From: Blastobasis lacticolella
Lineage: Eukaryota > Arthropoda > Insecta > Lepidoptera > Blastobasidae
Reading direction: 5' to 3'
Length of the DNA: 64,000 nt
NCBI GenBank assembly: GCA_905147135.1
Contig: LR990041.1
Location: forward strand, 15,809,907 to 15,873,906
This document shows, one piece after another, positions 1 to 10,359 of this stretch. The position numbers were made by a program, and so were the translations under genes. The notes below the pieces were generated by a model. The model was not told where the DNA came from. It did not search any database and saw nothing but the letters and a program-made list of their open reading frames with translations. Numbering within the stretch: the first letter of the stretch is position 1; each line of letters begins with the position of its first letter.

Positions 1-654
1 GATCCGAAACAGAATGCAAACAAAGTGTTTAAGCGTAGTTCAAATAAACTGTATTTAAGTTTGCGATGCAACTAACGTTTCCGAAATAATCCCTCTCAAC
101 TCAACTCCAACAGCACCAAACGAAAACTTTCTCAACAAATTCAAATCTAAACATCACTCACTCGTCCAATTTTAATTAAACTCTGAGTATCTATTCAGTA
201 GCGCTACAACGTTTTACGTTCGCTACATTCATTTTGTTAGGAGGATAATTTAAATATTTTACACTTGGAGAGGTGGCCGGTCGATCGTTACCTTTAGGCG
301 TTTAATGTGCACCACCCTCCACTCTTCCATTACTCCGAGTTCAATTAGATGATATCTGACATTTATAGTTCTTTATGCATTCACGGAGTCTGATTATGCT
401 TTTCCAGTGGCAGATAATGCTGGTTAATGGGCGTCCGATCATTACGCAGTATCAGGGGCGTAATGAAAATTTTGCCCAGGTTTTTACGATGGCTTCCTAA
501 AGGCCACTTCTTCTTTAATGACCGCAATTTCTTTAGAGTGTTTATTTTTTCATTTCGGTGATATCATTTTATATGGAGCCGCGAGTGTGTCTTTACGATT
601 TCGTGCATTTCATGACTGCAGTTTGTTATGATAAGGTAGTTCGTAAACTGTCTC
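1..654. other. unassigned AT-rich non-coding sequence
   Basis: I see no open frame of note, no repeat family I recognise and no strong hairpin here. The composition is AT-rich and similar to the rest of the unassigned sequence. Confidence 0.5.
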
Positions 655-735
655 TGGTGGTCTCTATAAATATTTGTTACCCGTGACTCGTGAATTGAAC
701 CCGGGACTTCTTGCATGGCAGACCGGCCATGTTAT
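655..735 (-). mobile_element. SINE-B tRNA-like head fragment
   Basis: On the minus strand this reads as the tRNA-derived head of the second SINE family of the window (complete copies near 7.4 and 50.2 kb): a CATGCAAGA(A/G)GTCCCGGGTTC core including a B-box-like GGGTTCAATTC. The family-specific body does not follow, so this is a fragment. The match to the two fuller copies is visible directly; the SINE class follows from the pol III B box. Confidence 0.55.
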
Positions 736-1039
736 ATTGGAAGACAAAAGTTTTGCCACTGATTGACTTTGTACCTGCACCCAGCGGCTCCCTAAGATTC
801 TTAGAAGGCTATCCATTAGGGATAGGAATCATCCAACAAACATCTGCTGTGTACACCTGTTAGTTACCTTATCGCTTCTCCGGTTGGTCAGGTTTCATGT
901 TATCTTCTTTGTGTAATGGATATCTTTCGTCTTGAGACCTCTATACTGAGTCCTATATTTTTCATTTTTTATAAGAATTATCCAGGTATTCGACACTACC
1001 ATCTCACCTATTAGTAAGTGACTATGAACTCTATTCACT

Positions 1040-1290
1040 CTAGCCTTAAAGGCATCTAGATTAAAATATCAGGGAAAACACTCGCAGGCAACGGATTCCA
1101 TTCATTAATCGTACGCATTATAAAGGTTGAACTAAAGCGGTTTGTGCGGAATCTGGAAGATCCATGACATAAAGATGAAACTTCCGCCCGGATCGCGGTT
1201 CCCGATAGCGGAAAGGGGCCGGCGGAATGAGGTCCTACAACTCTTTGCACACTCTCCGAAATACAGCCTGTAGAAAACCGACAACGCGCA
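1040..1290 (-). pseudogene. LINE reverse transcriptase C-terminal remnant (jockey/CR1-like)
   Basis: The minus-strand translation contains FRTNRFSSTFIMRTINEWN followed by LPASVFPD. This is the typical pattern near the C-terminus of insect non-LTR retrotransposon reverse transcriptases (R-T-x-R-F-x-x-S-F, then W-N-x-L-P-x-x-x-F-P). The reading frame is broken upstream: the preceding part (about 1,250-1,300) continues in another frame. The same family occurs, in a longer open form, at 23,704-24,075 on the same strand. There is no intact ORF2 and no endonuclease domain, so it is a dead, truncated copy. The clade (jockey versus CR1) is not settled. Confidence 0.7.
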
Positions 1291-2089
1291 AGCCTTTGCC
1301 TAGTAAAGAACTTAAACTTACTCTAACCTTGAAACACTTAGGTATGTAATCGAGATGAAAATTCCACGATTTTCCGAACGGTGTACCCACGCAAGTTGGA
1401 TTTGGATAAATAATATTTCCATCGTTTTGTGCATTGCTCCAGCAACTGCTATTAAACTGAATATTCATAAAAGTCTAAAAAATAATCTTTGGTGTTCGAA
1501 ATTTAAAGATGGTAATATGGTGGATGGTTGGTGGTGGTGGTGGTGGTGGTAATGTTTAAAAAACATAAAGATTTACATATAAAATATTTAATTACATATG
1601 AATTAATTAATTAAAATTTTAATTACAATTCGAAATCTTTCTTTGTTTAGTTTCATCATATCTCAATACGTTTAACAATAATATACACAATTAAGAGTTA
1701 CAAACTAAATGGCGACACTGAGCTGTTCCACTGTCGACCATACAATTCCCTATCGCAACGATGAAATTTTGAAGGTCTAAATCCTTCATTATAAAAGCTG
1801 TGTACACAGCCCAAATAACAAACAGGCTGATGTAAAGACAGATCCCGACGCTACGCTATGCATAACATGTTGCTCCATTTATGATTAGGTACGCAGTGGC
1901 TCCGTTGCATACCAATGAGGTTCATTTTGTGCTATTTACACGTCATTCGTCATTTCGCCCGCCTTCATTCGTGTTGGGACTTTGTGAGAAAACAAGCCTG
2001 CTGTTCGACATGTTGTTCTGAGTTAGGTTTGAGGGTTGAGGAACTAATAGGTATCAGGAATACAGGTAGATAGGTAGTCTGAAAGGAGT
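1291..2089. other. unassigned sequence with a short TGG microsatellite
   Basis: Apart from a (TGG)n microsatellite at about 1,524-1,551, this stretch is AT-rich and without recognisable features. A short open frame that reads through the microsatellite as poly-Trp is an artefact. Confidence 0.6.
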
Positions 2090-2440
2090 ATCGGTGGTGT
2101 AATAGCTAGCGGGTCGGCTGTAAGTGCGATGTGCCGAGTTCGATTACCTGTGGCTCTCATGAACTAATTACTTTTTCGGAGTAACGTTCCTACGTAAGCT
2201 GTTAACTAACAGATTCTCTTATGGTAAGGGAACATATCGTTAGAAAACCTGCTATTTCAAGCGACTGAATATGTAACCGTGATCCAAGCTGATCACGCCC
2301 CCCTGTTAATGGGGCACGGAGGTCAGATGGCAGTCGCTTCTACTGTAATTACCAGATCTGTCAAATCCCAGGCCAACCGCGAAACCCGGGCCCTTGCGCG
2401 TACAATTACCACCAGGATATTGACGACAAAATCATTAGGT
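2090..2440 (+). mobile_element. SINE-A, tRNA-derived, near complete
   Basis: It has a tRNA-like head with a degenerate A box near 2,096-2,112 and a B-box-like GAGTTCGATTA at 2,136-2,146. The body carries the motif GGTCAGATGGCAGTCGCT, then a tail region with AACCGCGAAACCCGGGCCC. The same order is found at 22,381-22,970, and parts of it at 5.6, 5.9, 19.1, 24.1 and 27.1 kb. The tail resembles the 3' end of the RTE-type LINE at 40,953-41,664. The copy is diverged and its 3' (GATGAT)n tail is decayed to GACGACAAAAT. Confidence 0.7.
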
Positions 2441-2534
2441 ATTAATTATTACAAGATTTATTTAGTTTCACATGTCCCCATGTCAGTTCGTACTAAAATC
2501 TTGCAGGTTAAATTTGACCGATATCCCGGTTTCC

Positions 2535-2906
2535 AATGAGGAGTTTTCCAGTAGGTATTGTCAATAGATGGCACAATTTTAATATTTTTTTACAAAAAAA
2601 GTTTCAATGAAATGTATTTTAATACAAACCTTTCATATTTGTATTGCGTCCATTCTTGATCCTAGTGTCCATGAAACGAATTAACTCAGTCAAATTGATG
2701 TTTGTTATGTTTGTAATAATTTATTAAAATTTCTAAAATGGTTGAAAACTACTGATAAATACAATATTATCCAATACAACGTACCCAGTGAATATATCCT
2801 CTTGCTAAGAACCTATTTCAAGCGATTATCAATCACCAAAATTGTCGGGGCGCCATCTAGGGAGTGGTTAGGAATGCTTCAGATACCTATTGGAAAACTG
2901 CTCATT
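2535..2906. mobile_element. TIR element, 372 bp, copy 1 (superfamily unknown)
   Basis: The interval starts with AATGAGGAGTTTTCCAGTAG and ends with the inverse, CTATTGGAAAACTGCTCATT, giving about 24-bp terminal inverted repeats with few mismatches. A second copy with the same ends and homologous interior lies at 34,859-35,313. Shared internal blocks include TTTCATATTTGTATTGCGTC and ACAATATTATCCAATACAAC. No target-site duplication is clear at either copy. There is no transposase frame, so it would be non-autonomous. A lone terminus of the same type is at 27,672-27,692. Confidence 0.7.
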
Positions 2907-3980
2907 GAGGTGAAATTTTGCACACTTTTGCCATTTCGGTGACAATGCAATGTTATGATACCATCGAAATGGTCTGATGATGGAGAGGGAAGGTGGCCAT
3001 AGGAACTCCTAAACTACGCATGGTAAACTCATTGAGTTTGGGCTCGTTCGATTAATCTTGACAAAAACTCTGGCTGATCATAGAGAACGCGAGATAATTA
3101 GCTTGCTTTGATAAAATATTTTTTTCATTTGAACTTATTACTTTGTAAAAATACTACACAGTGATGCCGATGAGCGAGTATAAAATATCGTGCAAAGATT
3201 GTTTGTTTTAACTACTTAAACGGAATGATGTTCCTGATTCAAAGTAGATTTTAAACCTGAGCAAAAGTGTCTGTAGGAGCGAGCGCCGTTACGACAGACT
3301 ACGTTCGAAACAACATTGTAACTAAAAGCTTTCGCGCGATACAGAAATTCTTTAGCGCCCAACAATTTTCATAAATGCACTAATATTTTTACAACTCCTG
3401 AGCATTTTAGTCGTAAAATGAGCCAGGACACTTGAGGGGGCGTTTAGTGTTTTATATGCCAAAGGGATTTATGTTATTACCGTCCATATTTTTGCGGACT
3501 GAAGCCGCTGAGAGGTCACGAAATCTTGCTGAGGGGTGTTCTCCCTTTCTCCCGTATCGATGCGTCTTTTTCGCACTCGTCGGTTGCTTTAAAGCGATGA
3601 ATATTACGCGCGGGTTATTCTGAGCACGTCCGCCGGCGCGCAGCGTGCGGGCCTCATGAACTCTGATCCTTGGTTACAGCAGGGCTGCTCGTTGGCCGAC
3701 TTTCGGAACCCCAACGTCAGGTTGCCGCCTGTTTTGTTAGCCAATTAAAACACAATAGACACTGCCTCGTTATAATTATAATTGACATGTTTGTGAAGCA
3801 GTTAATGATAACGTTTTGCTGCACGTTATGTAGAGCCTGTGTACATTTTGATTTACTACTGACTTAGGCAACAGAAAACGCCGGAAAGTTTACATATACT
3901 AAATATTTTCTAAACTACTGAATCCGTTGCGTAGTTTAGAAGATCTAAGTGTACATACAATACTTAAATGCAGACGCACG
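2907..3980. other. mostly unassigned; contains one dispersed repeat copy
   Basis: At about 3,026-3,145 there is a sequence around GAGTTTGGGCTCGTT that recurs at about 27,885-27,985 with the same downstream GAACGCG block, so it is a two-copy dispersed repeat of unknown class. A GC-richer part at 3,480-3,740 has no recognisable product. Confidence 0.5.
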
Positions 3981-3984
3981 CAAG

Positions 3985-4115
3985 CTTTTTATTTAATGCC
4001 TAGGGAGGCAAACGGACAGACGGTCCACCTGATAGAAAGAGACCACCATCGACCAGGACATTTGCAAACTAAGGGGTGGTAAGTGTCGATGCGGCCAAAG
4101 ATGGGGCATGTTCAA
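3985..4115 (-). repeat. LINE 3'-end fragment, same family as 23.7 kb
   Basis: The block around GATGCGGCCAAAGATGG, with GGTAAGTG just before it, matches the segment at 23,735-23,765 that lies at the 3' end of the antisense LINE remnant there. A related piece is at 13,795-13,920. Only the 3' end is present and it is diverged. Confidence 0.45.
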
Positions 4116-4194
4116 AAGATCTACCTACACAAACACAGAGCGACAGACAGCGTGAGTGACTTTGTTTTATGCAACGTATAGATTATATCGTCAT

Positions 4195-4570
4195 TAGGTT
4201 CCGGAAGATGCTGCGGTGGATGTGTGGAGCTTCACGCAAAAATCGCGTTCGAAACACAGTTACGGTAGGCGTCTGTGACATCGCAGATAAGCTGCAACAT
4301 GGTATTGTCACGTTTTTGATGGTATTGTCACGTCTTGCGCAGACCAGAAAATTACGTAGGAAACAACTGTCTGGTCATGCCTCCTCCACCAGCTACGGGT
4401 AATAGACGTAATAGAAGCGATGGCTAGATGTCGTAAATAATGACATGTGTGCCAATAAGGTCACCACCAAGGATGCCGAAGACGGAACGAAGGGCATCAA
4501 GAGGAGCAGGAAGGCGGACCCCGGGCCCTCGCATGCCGCATAAGAGCGAAACCGGGATTTATGCATGGTG
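4195..4570 (+). pseudogene. RTE-type LINE ORF C-terminus, decayed copy
   Basis: The plus strand encodes, in two frames, KMLRWMCGASRKNRVRN and CDIADKLQ, then KRWLDVVNNDMCANKVTTKD and RKADPGPS. These are the same landmarks, in the same order, as in the better copy at 40,953-41,664. The middle is damaged, with a 15-base motif (ATGGTATTGTCACGT) duplicated at 4,299 and 4,319 and a frame change before KRWLD. The tail after CCGGGA has lost the (GATGAT)n repeat. It is a dead fragment. Confidence 0.8.
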
Positions 4571-5602
4571 ATCAGGGTCCCCATTGGAAGACCTCGTTTC
4601 GCTGACGGTATTAGGAGGAATGACACTTTATTCTTCTGAATAAAGACGATATTGCATACAACCCATTACAACTATTCTTATTTCAAATGTGATTTCGAAA
4701 AGCGGTATACAAAAAGAAACAAAATATACCATAACTAATACTTACGCGAAGACCCTTTACGACCTGGCAACCCTAACGAGAAGATATAACGTTAACAATA
4801 AAAAAATTTTGCCGGCAGCGAAGGTGGAAGAGTTGTGATGACAACTCCTCGCAAACTTTGTAATCAGTTGTAACAAATTTATGTCGTGTGCGTGTTGGAG
4901 TTTGGGCACAAGTTTCGGCCTGCGTTACGGGGATCCGCTGCCTCTTATTCCTACGTGATACTTAATTGAACTTGTTTTTCGGAGTGGTGTTGATTCCATG
5001 TACGACGGTAGACAGTTGAAATTAATTGCACGATCTTAACGCACTCCGGACAGTTGTAGTCTATCCGTAATTATGTTGGTGTTGTAATTAATGTCATTTG
5101 TCTAATTAATTTGAACTTTTTGTTTAAGCTTTCGACATCTGTTTCTTGTTGATAATTTGTTTTTTACTACAAAAACAAATTAGCCTCAATATTTACTAAT
5201 CTCTTTGTCCTCGAGATTAGTAAATATTATGACTGTTAGTAGCGTTATACCAGCTTTCGTATAATTATGATAGAACGACACGTAGGTATAGGTAGTGTGT
5301 TTAATCATAGATTATACTCATGGAATAAACCAGTCGATATGTAACAAAAATACCTATCTCATCCGTGGAAGTATTGTATTCAAATCTATGTAATCCTTCT
5401 CTGAAAATGTAGAAAAATGTACCTATAATTTTTATTTGATTTCTTACATGCGCCATGTTTATGACAGCGCTCGGCGCTATGTTTAATTGTGTCGGGTCGC
5501 TTCATATTTTGGTAAATTTTGTGGAAAAGGCACAAATATTTACCATAAAAAATTTAAACCTTTAATTTATAATATCTCTCGTATATTAATAAGCGTGGTG
5601 TT
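4571..5602. other. unassigned AT-rich sequence with one perfect hairpin
   Basis: The only clear structure is a perfect inverted repeat with 16-bp arms at 5,188-5,203 and 5,213-5,228 (AATATTTACTAATCTC) and a 9-base spacer. Nothing else is recognisable. Confidence 0.6.
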
Positions 5603-5822
5603 TCTTACGGTAAGGGAAAACATAGTGATGAAATCTGCATATTCAGGCTATTGAATCTGTATGGTGTTACCATGTCCAAATCTGGTCATGTTCTCCTGTT
5701 AACAGGGTCACGGATGTCAGATGGCAGTCGCTTCACAGTAATTGCCTGATCTGCTATATCCTGGATTATAGTCCAAAGCGGACTACATGCACGAGAGCTC
5801 AACTGAGAAATTTACGCCAAGG
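5603..5822 (+). mobile_element. SINE-A body, plus-strand copy of an inverted pair
   Basis: It carries the SINE-A body from TTACGGTAAGGGAAA through GTCAGATGGCAGTCGCTTC to the 3' part AATTTACGCCAAGG. The tRNA-like head is missing, so the copy is 5'-truncated, as expected for target-primed reverse transcription. It faces a second copy on the other strand starting 41 bases later. Confidence 0.7.
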
Positions 5823-5863
5823 TAATTAATAATACTATAAATTTATATTATAATTATAAAAAA

Positions 5864-6034
5864 TCGTCTTGGCGTCTATATCGGTGATTGTGATCGATCG
5901 GCAGATCAGACAATTACAGTGGAGCGACTGCCATCTGACCTCCGTGACAGGTAACAACCTGTGTATAGTGCACACCAAACACATTTAGTCGCCTGAATGT
6001 GCAAGTTTCATCACGATGTTTCCTTTCACCGTAA
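5864..6034 (-). mobile_element. SINE-A body, minus-strand copy of an inverted pair
   Basis: Reading the minus strand gives TTACGGTGAAAGGAAACATC, the motif GGAGGTCAGATGGCAGTCGC and the end CGCCAAGACGA, the same order as the copy at 5,603-5,822. The two copies point tail to tail. The head is also missing here. Confidence 0.7.
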
Positions 6035-7320
6035 AAGAGTTAGGAATGCGATAATCTGTACATCCTTATTGTAAGTTTGGTTGTCTGTCCTATATAGTAC
6101 TCAAGTTCACTAGGCCTTAGTTTACTTCACTCAAATTTCGTAAATAATCTTATGCTCATACCTACCTTTGTAAAAGCAATTCTGTAACCTTATTAACACA
6201 AAGCTTAGGGAAGGTAAACTAATTTCTTAAAAAGGTATGCGTCATATCAGATTAATAGTATGATTAGAGTAACTTTCTAATAAAAAATGCAGTTCAGCAG
6301 AAATACAATGGAGACAAACGTTTAATTCCGTCCAGATCCAACAAAGAGCGAGAATATTTTTAAATCTCTAAACGCCGGCGAAACTCTTGCAAAACAAAGT
6401 TTCGAAGCAGAAGTCTTTAGAATGTCATTCTGCTTAGTTTTCGTATTTCTTAATACAACTAAACGCGTCGACGGCGACTACAAGCGGTAGCGGTCTGAAA
6501 TTAAAGTTCTTCCTTGTCTAGCAAAGGCTTCTTTAACTACGAAAGTGGGACTAATTTAAGCTTAAGTTTCCAAGGTTCCCATTGTCAATTGTAATGCAAA
6601 TAAAGATTACCTTCTCCTTTTTGGAAGTCTGTTAGAAATCAGAACACCATCGTCCAGATTATCTGACGATGGATGGTTAGAGCATAGCCTATCTACGGAG
6701 CCTACGTTACTCTATTTGAAGATTTTGACGGTCGCTAAAGCGCCAACCTTAGACCACAGCTAAAAGCTGAGCTGGGACGAAAGAAACTGCACCTAAAGCG
6801 AATACGTGGAGTCAATTTGCGAGTAAACTTGCGCCATTGGTTTGGCGCTGCACCGGCGGGCTCTATGTGGCTTAAGCAGTAGTTAGTGTTGTTCAGCTGT
6901 CGCGACTAAGCTCTGTGTTGTCTCTTGTTCGCACCCATTCATTTGTCTTTCGAAGTAGCGATGCAAAAAAATTGCTTTACATCAATAATTCACCAAGAAA
7001 ATATCTTAACTTAACTTTTTGCTATTTCTCTTTCATATTTTGAAAAGAGTCTACACGAGCTAACAATAATATCTACAGTTTGATGTAACTCTTATTCGTG
7101 ACAATATTTTACTTTAATTAAATGTCAAAAGTCATACGAGTAATGTTAGCATAGTTGTTCGTGGGATGGAAGTGAATCAAAAACGACTCTACTTATTTTT
7201 TGAGATATATTGGTCCCAGGTGGCTCGCATCTAAGTCATTAGTCGCTTTGTAGGATAACCGAGAGAGATAAGGGTTCGCTCTAATTTGCTAAAAATAATA
7301 TAATTGATTCGCTGCAACTT
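6035..7320. other. unassigned non-coding sequence
   Basis: No repeat family, long frame or strong inverted repeat is apparent. A moderately GC-rich part at about 6,780-6,950 stands out slightly but has no recognisable content. Confidence 0.5.
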
Positions 7321-7325
7321 GTTTC

Positions 7326-7420
7326 ACCATAATCTCAGCTGCAGGACTTCTCAGTGGAAGTCCATACTAGCAGTGCTAGATATAGGCCTCCCCCATACCT
7401 TCCACATGGATCGGCCTTGT
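7326..7420 (-). repeat. LINE 3'-end fragment (as at 34.2 kb)
   Basis: The pattern CTGCAGGAC, then TAGGCCTCCCCCATACC, then TTCCACATGGATCGG matches the layout of the antisense RTE-type C-terminus at 34,190-34,400. Only the very 3' end is present. It directly abuts the SINE that follows. Confidence 0.45.
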
Positions 7421-7656
7421 ACCTCTGAGTGGTTCAGTGGTCAACGCTGGTCTGTCGCGCAAGAGGTCCCGGGTTCGATTCCCGGCCAAGCAGAAATTGA
7501 AATGATGAATTTTAATTTCTGTTACGGGTCTGGGTGATCTTTGTATAATAAGTAAGTATTTAAAAGTATATAAGTAGTTTATCAGTTATCTAGCACCCAT
7601 AATACAAGCTTTGCTTACATTTTGGCGAGATGGCGCTGTGTGAATTTGTCCACGAT
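7421..7656 (+). mobile_element. SINE-B, tRNA-derived
   Basis: The head looks like a tRNA gene: an A-box-like part (GTGGTTCAGTGGTCAACG) and a perfect B box, GGGTTCGATTCC, at about 7,472-7,483. It is followed by a body unlike any tRNA (AGAAATTGAAATGATGAATT, GGGTCTGGGTG, TTATCTAGCACCCAT) and the end AGATGGCGCTGTGTGAATTT. The same succession is at 50,193-50,412, with 3' pieces at 26,520-26,612 and, inverted, at 60,926-61,045. The tRNA-like part alone would not fold as a complete tRNA with acceptor stem, so it is a SINE head. Confidence 0.8.
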
Positions 7657-8207
7657 TGGCCTACGAGTTTAGCGACTTTAAAATATATGCCAGCTTTAGC
7701 GACTACCAGTTGTACATTACAGATGACTCAACGAGAACAAAGAAACTCCCAACCTTAACAACACTTATATCGTCAGACACGAATATATTGTGCCAAAACT
7801 TCATCCACTCCGAACTCCAATCCCAAGTCGCAATCAGATAAAAGTCCATGAAAAAGTGTCTCCGCCGAATCTGGTACAAAATTGTTTTTCCTCTAACCAA
7901 CTTAAAAGTAGGCCCCTAACCCTTGCCCCTGTGGATTCGGTAACGAAGACGGATGCCGAGACATTACTGAGAAAGCTGAAGGAGTATTACCGCAAATATA
8001 TGCTTTTTTTCTCCCGTTTATTGTTATTTATTATGCGCCTAGATTTGATACGTTGCTTTTTACATCTGCCGTGCATAAAGATAAACAAAAGAGTAGCAAT
8101 GATAAAGGATAAACTGTAATTGGGTGTGTTAGTTTGTAAGTAAGTACCTAAGTGTTTTATTTAGTAAATAAAAATAAAATGGTAACCAGTTATAGTATAT
8201 TATATCA
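7657..8207. other. unassigned non-coding sequence
   Basis: A 109-codon open frame (7,790-8,119) runs through this region, but its composition and lack of any recognisable motif give no reason to call it a gene. Confidence 0.5.
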
Positions 8208-8297
8208 CTAGCTGTTGCCCGCGACTTCGTCCGTGTTTGCTAATCAACATAATCCAAATACCTATTCCTCTAAAAACTACTTTAAAATTAGTAATCA
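8208..8297 (-). mobile_element. Helitron-like 3' end stub, minus strand
   Basis: On the minus strand the sequence ends GACGAAGTCGCGGGCAACAG followed by CTAG and T. This is the standard 3' terminus of a very common class of lepidopteran Helitron-like elements (GC-rich end, CTAG, insertion before T). The other end is missing: the similarity fades and the plus-strand Helitron at 8,298 begins. The arrangement recurs at 36,598-36,690. Confidence 0.6.
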
Positions 8298-8484
8298 TCT
8301 ATACTAATATTATAAAGAGGAAAGGTTTGATTTGTTTGTTTGTTTGTATTGAATAGGCTTCGAAACAACTGGACCGATTTCAAAAATTCTTTCACCATTG
8401 GGAAGCTATACTATCCCCGGGTGACATAGGCTATATACCCGTGTACCCGTAGTGGTACCCGTGCGAAGCCGGGGCGGCTGCTAG
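8298..8484 (+). mobile_element. Helitron-like non-autonomous element, 187 bp
   Basis: The 5' end is TCTATACTAATATTATAAAG directly after an A, and the 3' end is GGGGCGGCTGCTAG directly before a T. This fits Helitron rules (insertion between A and T, 5' TC, 3' CTRR, no target duplication, no terminal inverted repeats). An internal ACTGGACCGATTTC block is typical of this lepidopteran group. It has no coding capacity. Confidence 0.8.
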
Positions 8485-8487
8485 TTA

Positions 8488-8795
8488 TCTATATATATGA
8501 AAGAAAGTCGTGTTAGTTACACTATTTGTGTTACACTTTTTTATAACTCAAGAACGGCTGAACCGATTTGGCTGAAACTTTTCATCCTTTTTTTTTAACT
8601 AGGGGTAAGGTGGTGTAGGGTTAGTACGCTACGCGAACGTTGTCGCACCAGGTCCTCTAGGAGGTGTAGGGTAGGTGTAGGGTAGGTGTATGTAGGGTAG
8701 TTGTTGGGTAGTTGTTGAAAAATTGTAATTAATAAAATCCAAAATCTGCTCATTTATTGCCTATAAGGCGGAACAATGTTCGCCAGGTCAGCTAG
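8488..8795 (+). mobile_element. chimeric Helitron with two 3' termini, 308 bp
   Basis: The 5' end TCTATATATATGAAAGAAAG follows an A, and the internal GAACGGCTGAACCGATTTGG is typical of the group. The outer 3' end is canonical: a hairpin at 8,767-8,784 (GGCG-G-AAC paired with GTTCGCC, one bulged G), then CTAG at 8,792-8,795 before a T. An internal 3'-end-like segment, CTACGCGAACGTTGTCGCAC then GGTCCTCTAG, lies at about 8,629-8,660 and resembles the terminus of the Helitron at 36,697-39,363. Between the two ends sits a short degenerate array of the GGTGTAGGGTA minisatellite. Confidence 0.75.
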
Positions 8796-10064
8796 TTATA
8801 TGTATTATTAAAAATTGCATTGTTGTGTTCTGGTTTAAAGGAAAAGGTAGCCACCACAATTACAGGCACGACGCACTTCATCTTAGTCCTTGCAGTGACG
8901 ACGCACGTGCGGTTCTGCATTTTTGTTGCCTGCAACCTAAATGCATTAATCGTAGATGTTATGGGCGGCAGTTACCGCTTACCATCCGGTGGGCTTGTTC
9001 GATTTTCACTGCGTAGAATAAAAAAAAAATATTGTAATCATCTGGGGTACTAAATCTAAAAGCAAAATAGATGAACTGACCTGCCCTGTGCCTTACCTAT
9101 CCTGAAGTATCATTCAGGATAGGTAAAAGAGTATGCTGTGAGCCCGGATGCACTTGAAGATTTTATGTTAGGACATTCTACGGTGTAGGTGCCTAGTTTT
9201 ACGATGACGTTGCTCTAGTCTAAGGCAGTTTGTTTTTCAATAATCACCCCTCTCCAACCTTGAGCCGTGCTCTAAAAACTCCCAAAAGATCAGATAGGAG
9301 TCCCGAATCACGCCAGCTTAGTCGCTGTTATATGACACCCTACACACAGAAATAGTGTGTCAGCGATGCCAGATGCTATAGCAAGTGCGATTTTTTCTGA
9401 TCACCTGGCTTTATCCAGAACGCTGCCAATGAGAAGAATTTTCTCGGTACTTCTTGGTATATTTACACAGAACATACATCCTTCGTAAGACTTCTCTACG
9501 CTCAACCGTTGGTCTTGGGACGTTATTACTTAGCATCGCAAACATATCAGCTGCACTGTAATTGCTTTTCAAAGCATGCTCTCGTACAGCTTATCGTTGC
9601 CGATCGATATGACAAAACCTTGGAGCTTAGTGAGGTTGCGATTTGCTACCCTTTCATAAGATACTCCCACGTTCAATTTAGTGTTCCTTTGAGCACAAAG
9701 AACATCTTCAGCGAGATGGTGTTGATACGTAGTTTTTCCCACAGTTGTATTTAGTTCGAGAGACCACAGTACACCTGTATCAAAGCGAACAATTGTCACA
9801 GACATATTAGGCTATCACGTATTTATTCAGGAACTGCTTTGCTCTGCACGCCACGTACAACTGTTTTGAAGAACGCCAATGTTCGATTTATGTATGTAGG
9901 CACGTAAAATCTCTTTGTTACATTAGTGATTTTTAATTTAATTCCTATTTTGTTTAAATGTGACATTCTATAGGCATTGTGTAAAAAAGGCGGCCCGATT
10001 GTGTTTTATTATGTCAAAAATTCGCTGAGCTCTGCAGCATTTGTAAGCATTGATAAGGCTATTT
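8796..10064. other. unassigned; one small hairpin and an unrecognised open frame
   Basis: An inverted repeat with 13-bp arms (TTACCTATCCTGA) lies at 9,093-9,105 and 9,114-9,126. A 78-codon minus-strand frame at 9,569-9,805 overlaps an 81-codon plus-strand frame; neither shows a motif I can name. Confidence 0.5.
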
Positions 10065-10127
10065 TAGCTTTAAGTTCGCCACTGTACTTTTTTTTGTGCA
10101 TAAAGTTTTAACAAATAAATAAATATA
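10065..10127 (+). repeat. LINE 3'-end with AAAT tail
   Basis: The block AGCTTTAAGTTCGCCACTG, then TACTTTTTTTTGTGCATAAAG and (AAAT)n recurs at 61,225-61,295. It looks like the 3' end of a LINE: a decayed polyadenylation-like motif followed by a simple tail. Minus-strand relatives with CTTTATTGCAC are at 25.24, 50.50 and 62.66 kb. Confidence 0.55.
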
Positions 10128-10359
10128 ATTAACATCTTTGGAACTCTATGGCTCTAACCCTTTTAATTTGTAATTGTGAAGAAAGTGTTACTAAAAATAC
10201 GTTACTAAAAAGAAACTTTCCGGATTAATGTTACGTCGATAATACTACATTATCCAAAAACGAGTAGCTGAGCCAAAAACAGTCTCTAATCCCATAACCA
10301 ACTGAGCGCCGCAGCCAGACACGTCCCGCTGTAATATACCCATGAATATTAATGTCACT

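Noticed and set aside
1520..1552. Protein with poly-Trp end
   Set aside because: It is a (TGG)n microsatellite.
7421..7500. tRNA gene
   Set aside because: Good A and B boxes but no complete cloverleaf; the same head occurs with the same non-tRNA body at 50.2 kb, so it is a SINE.
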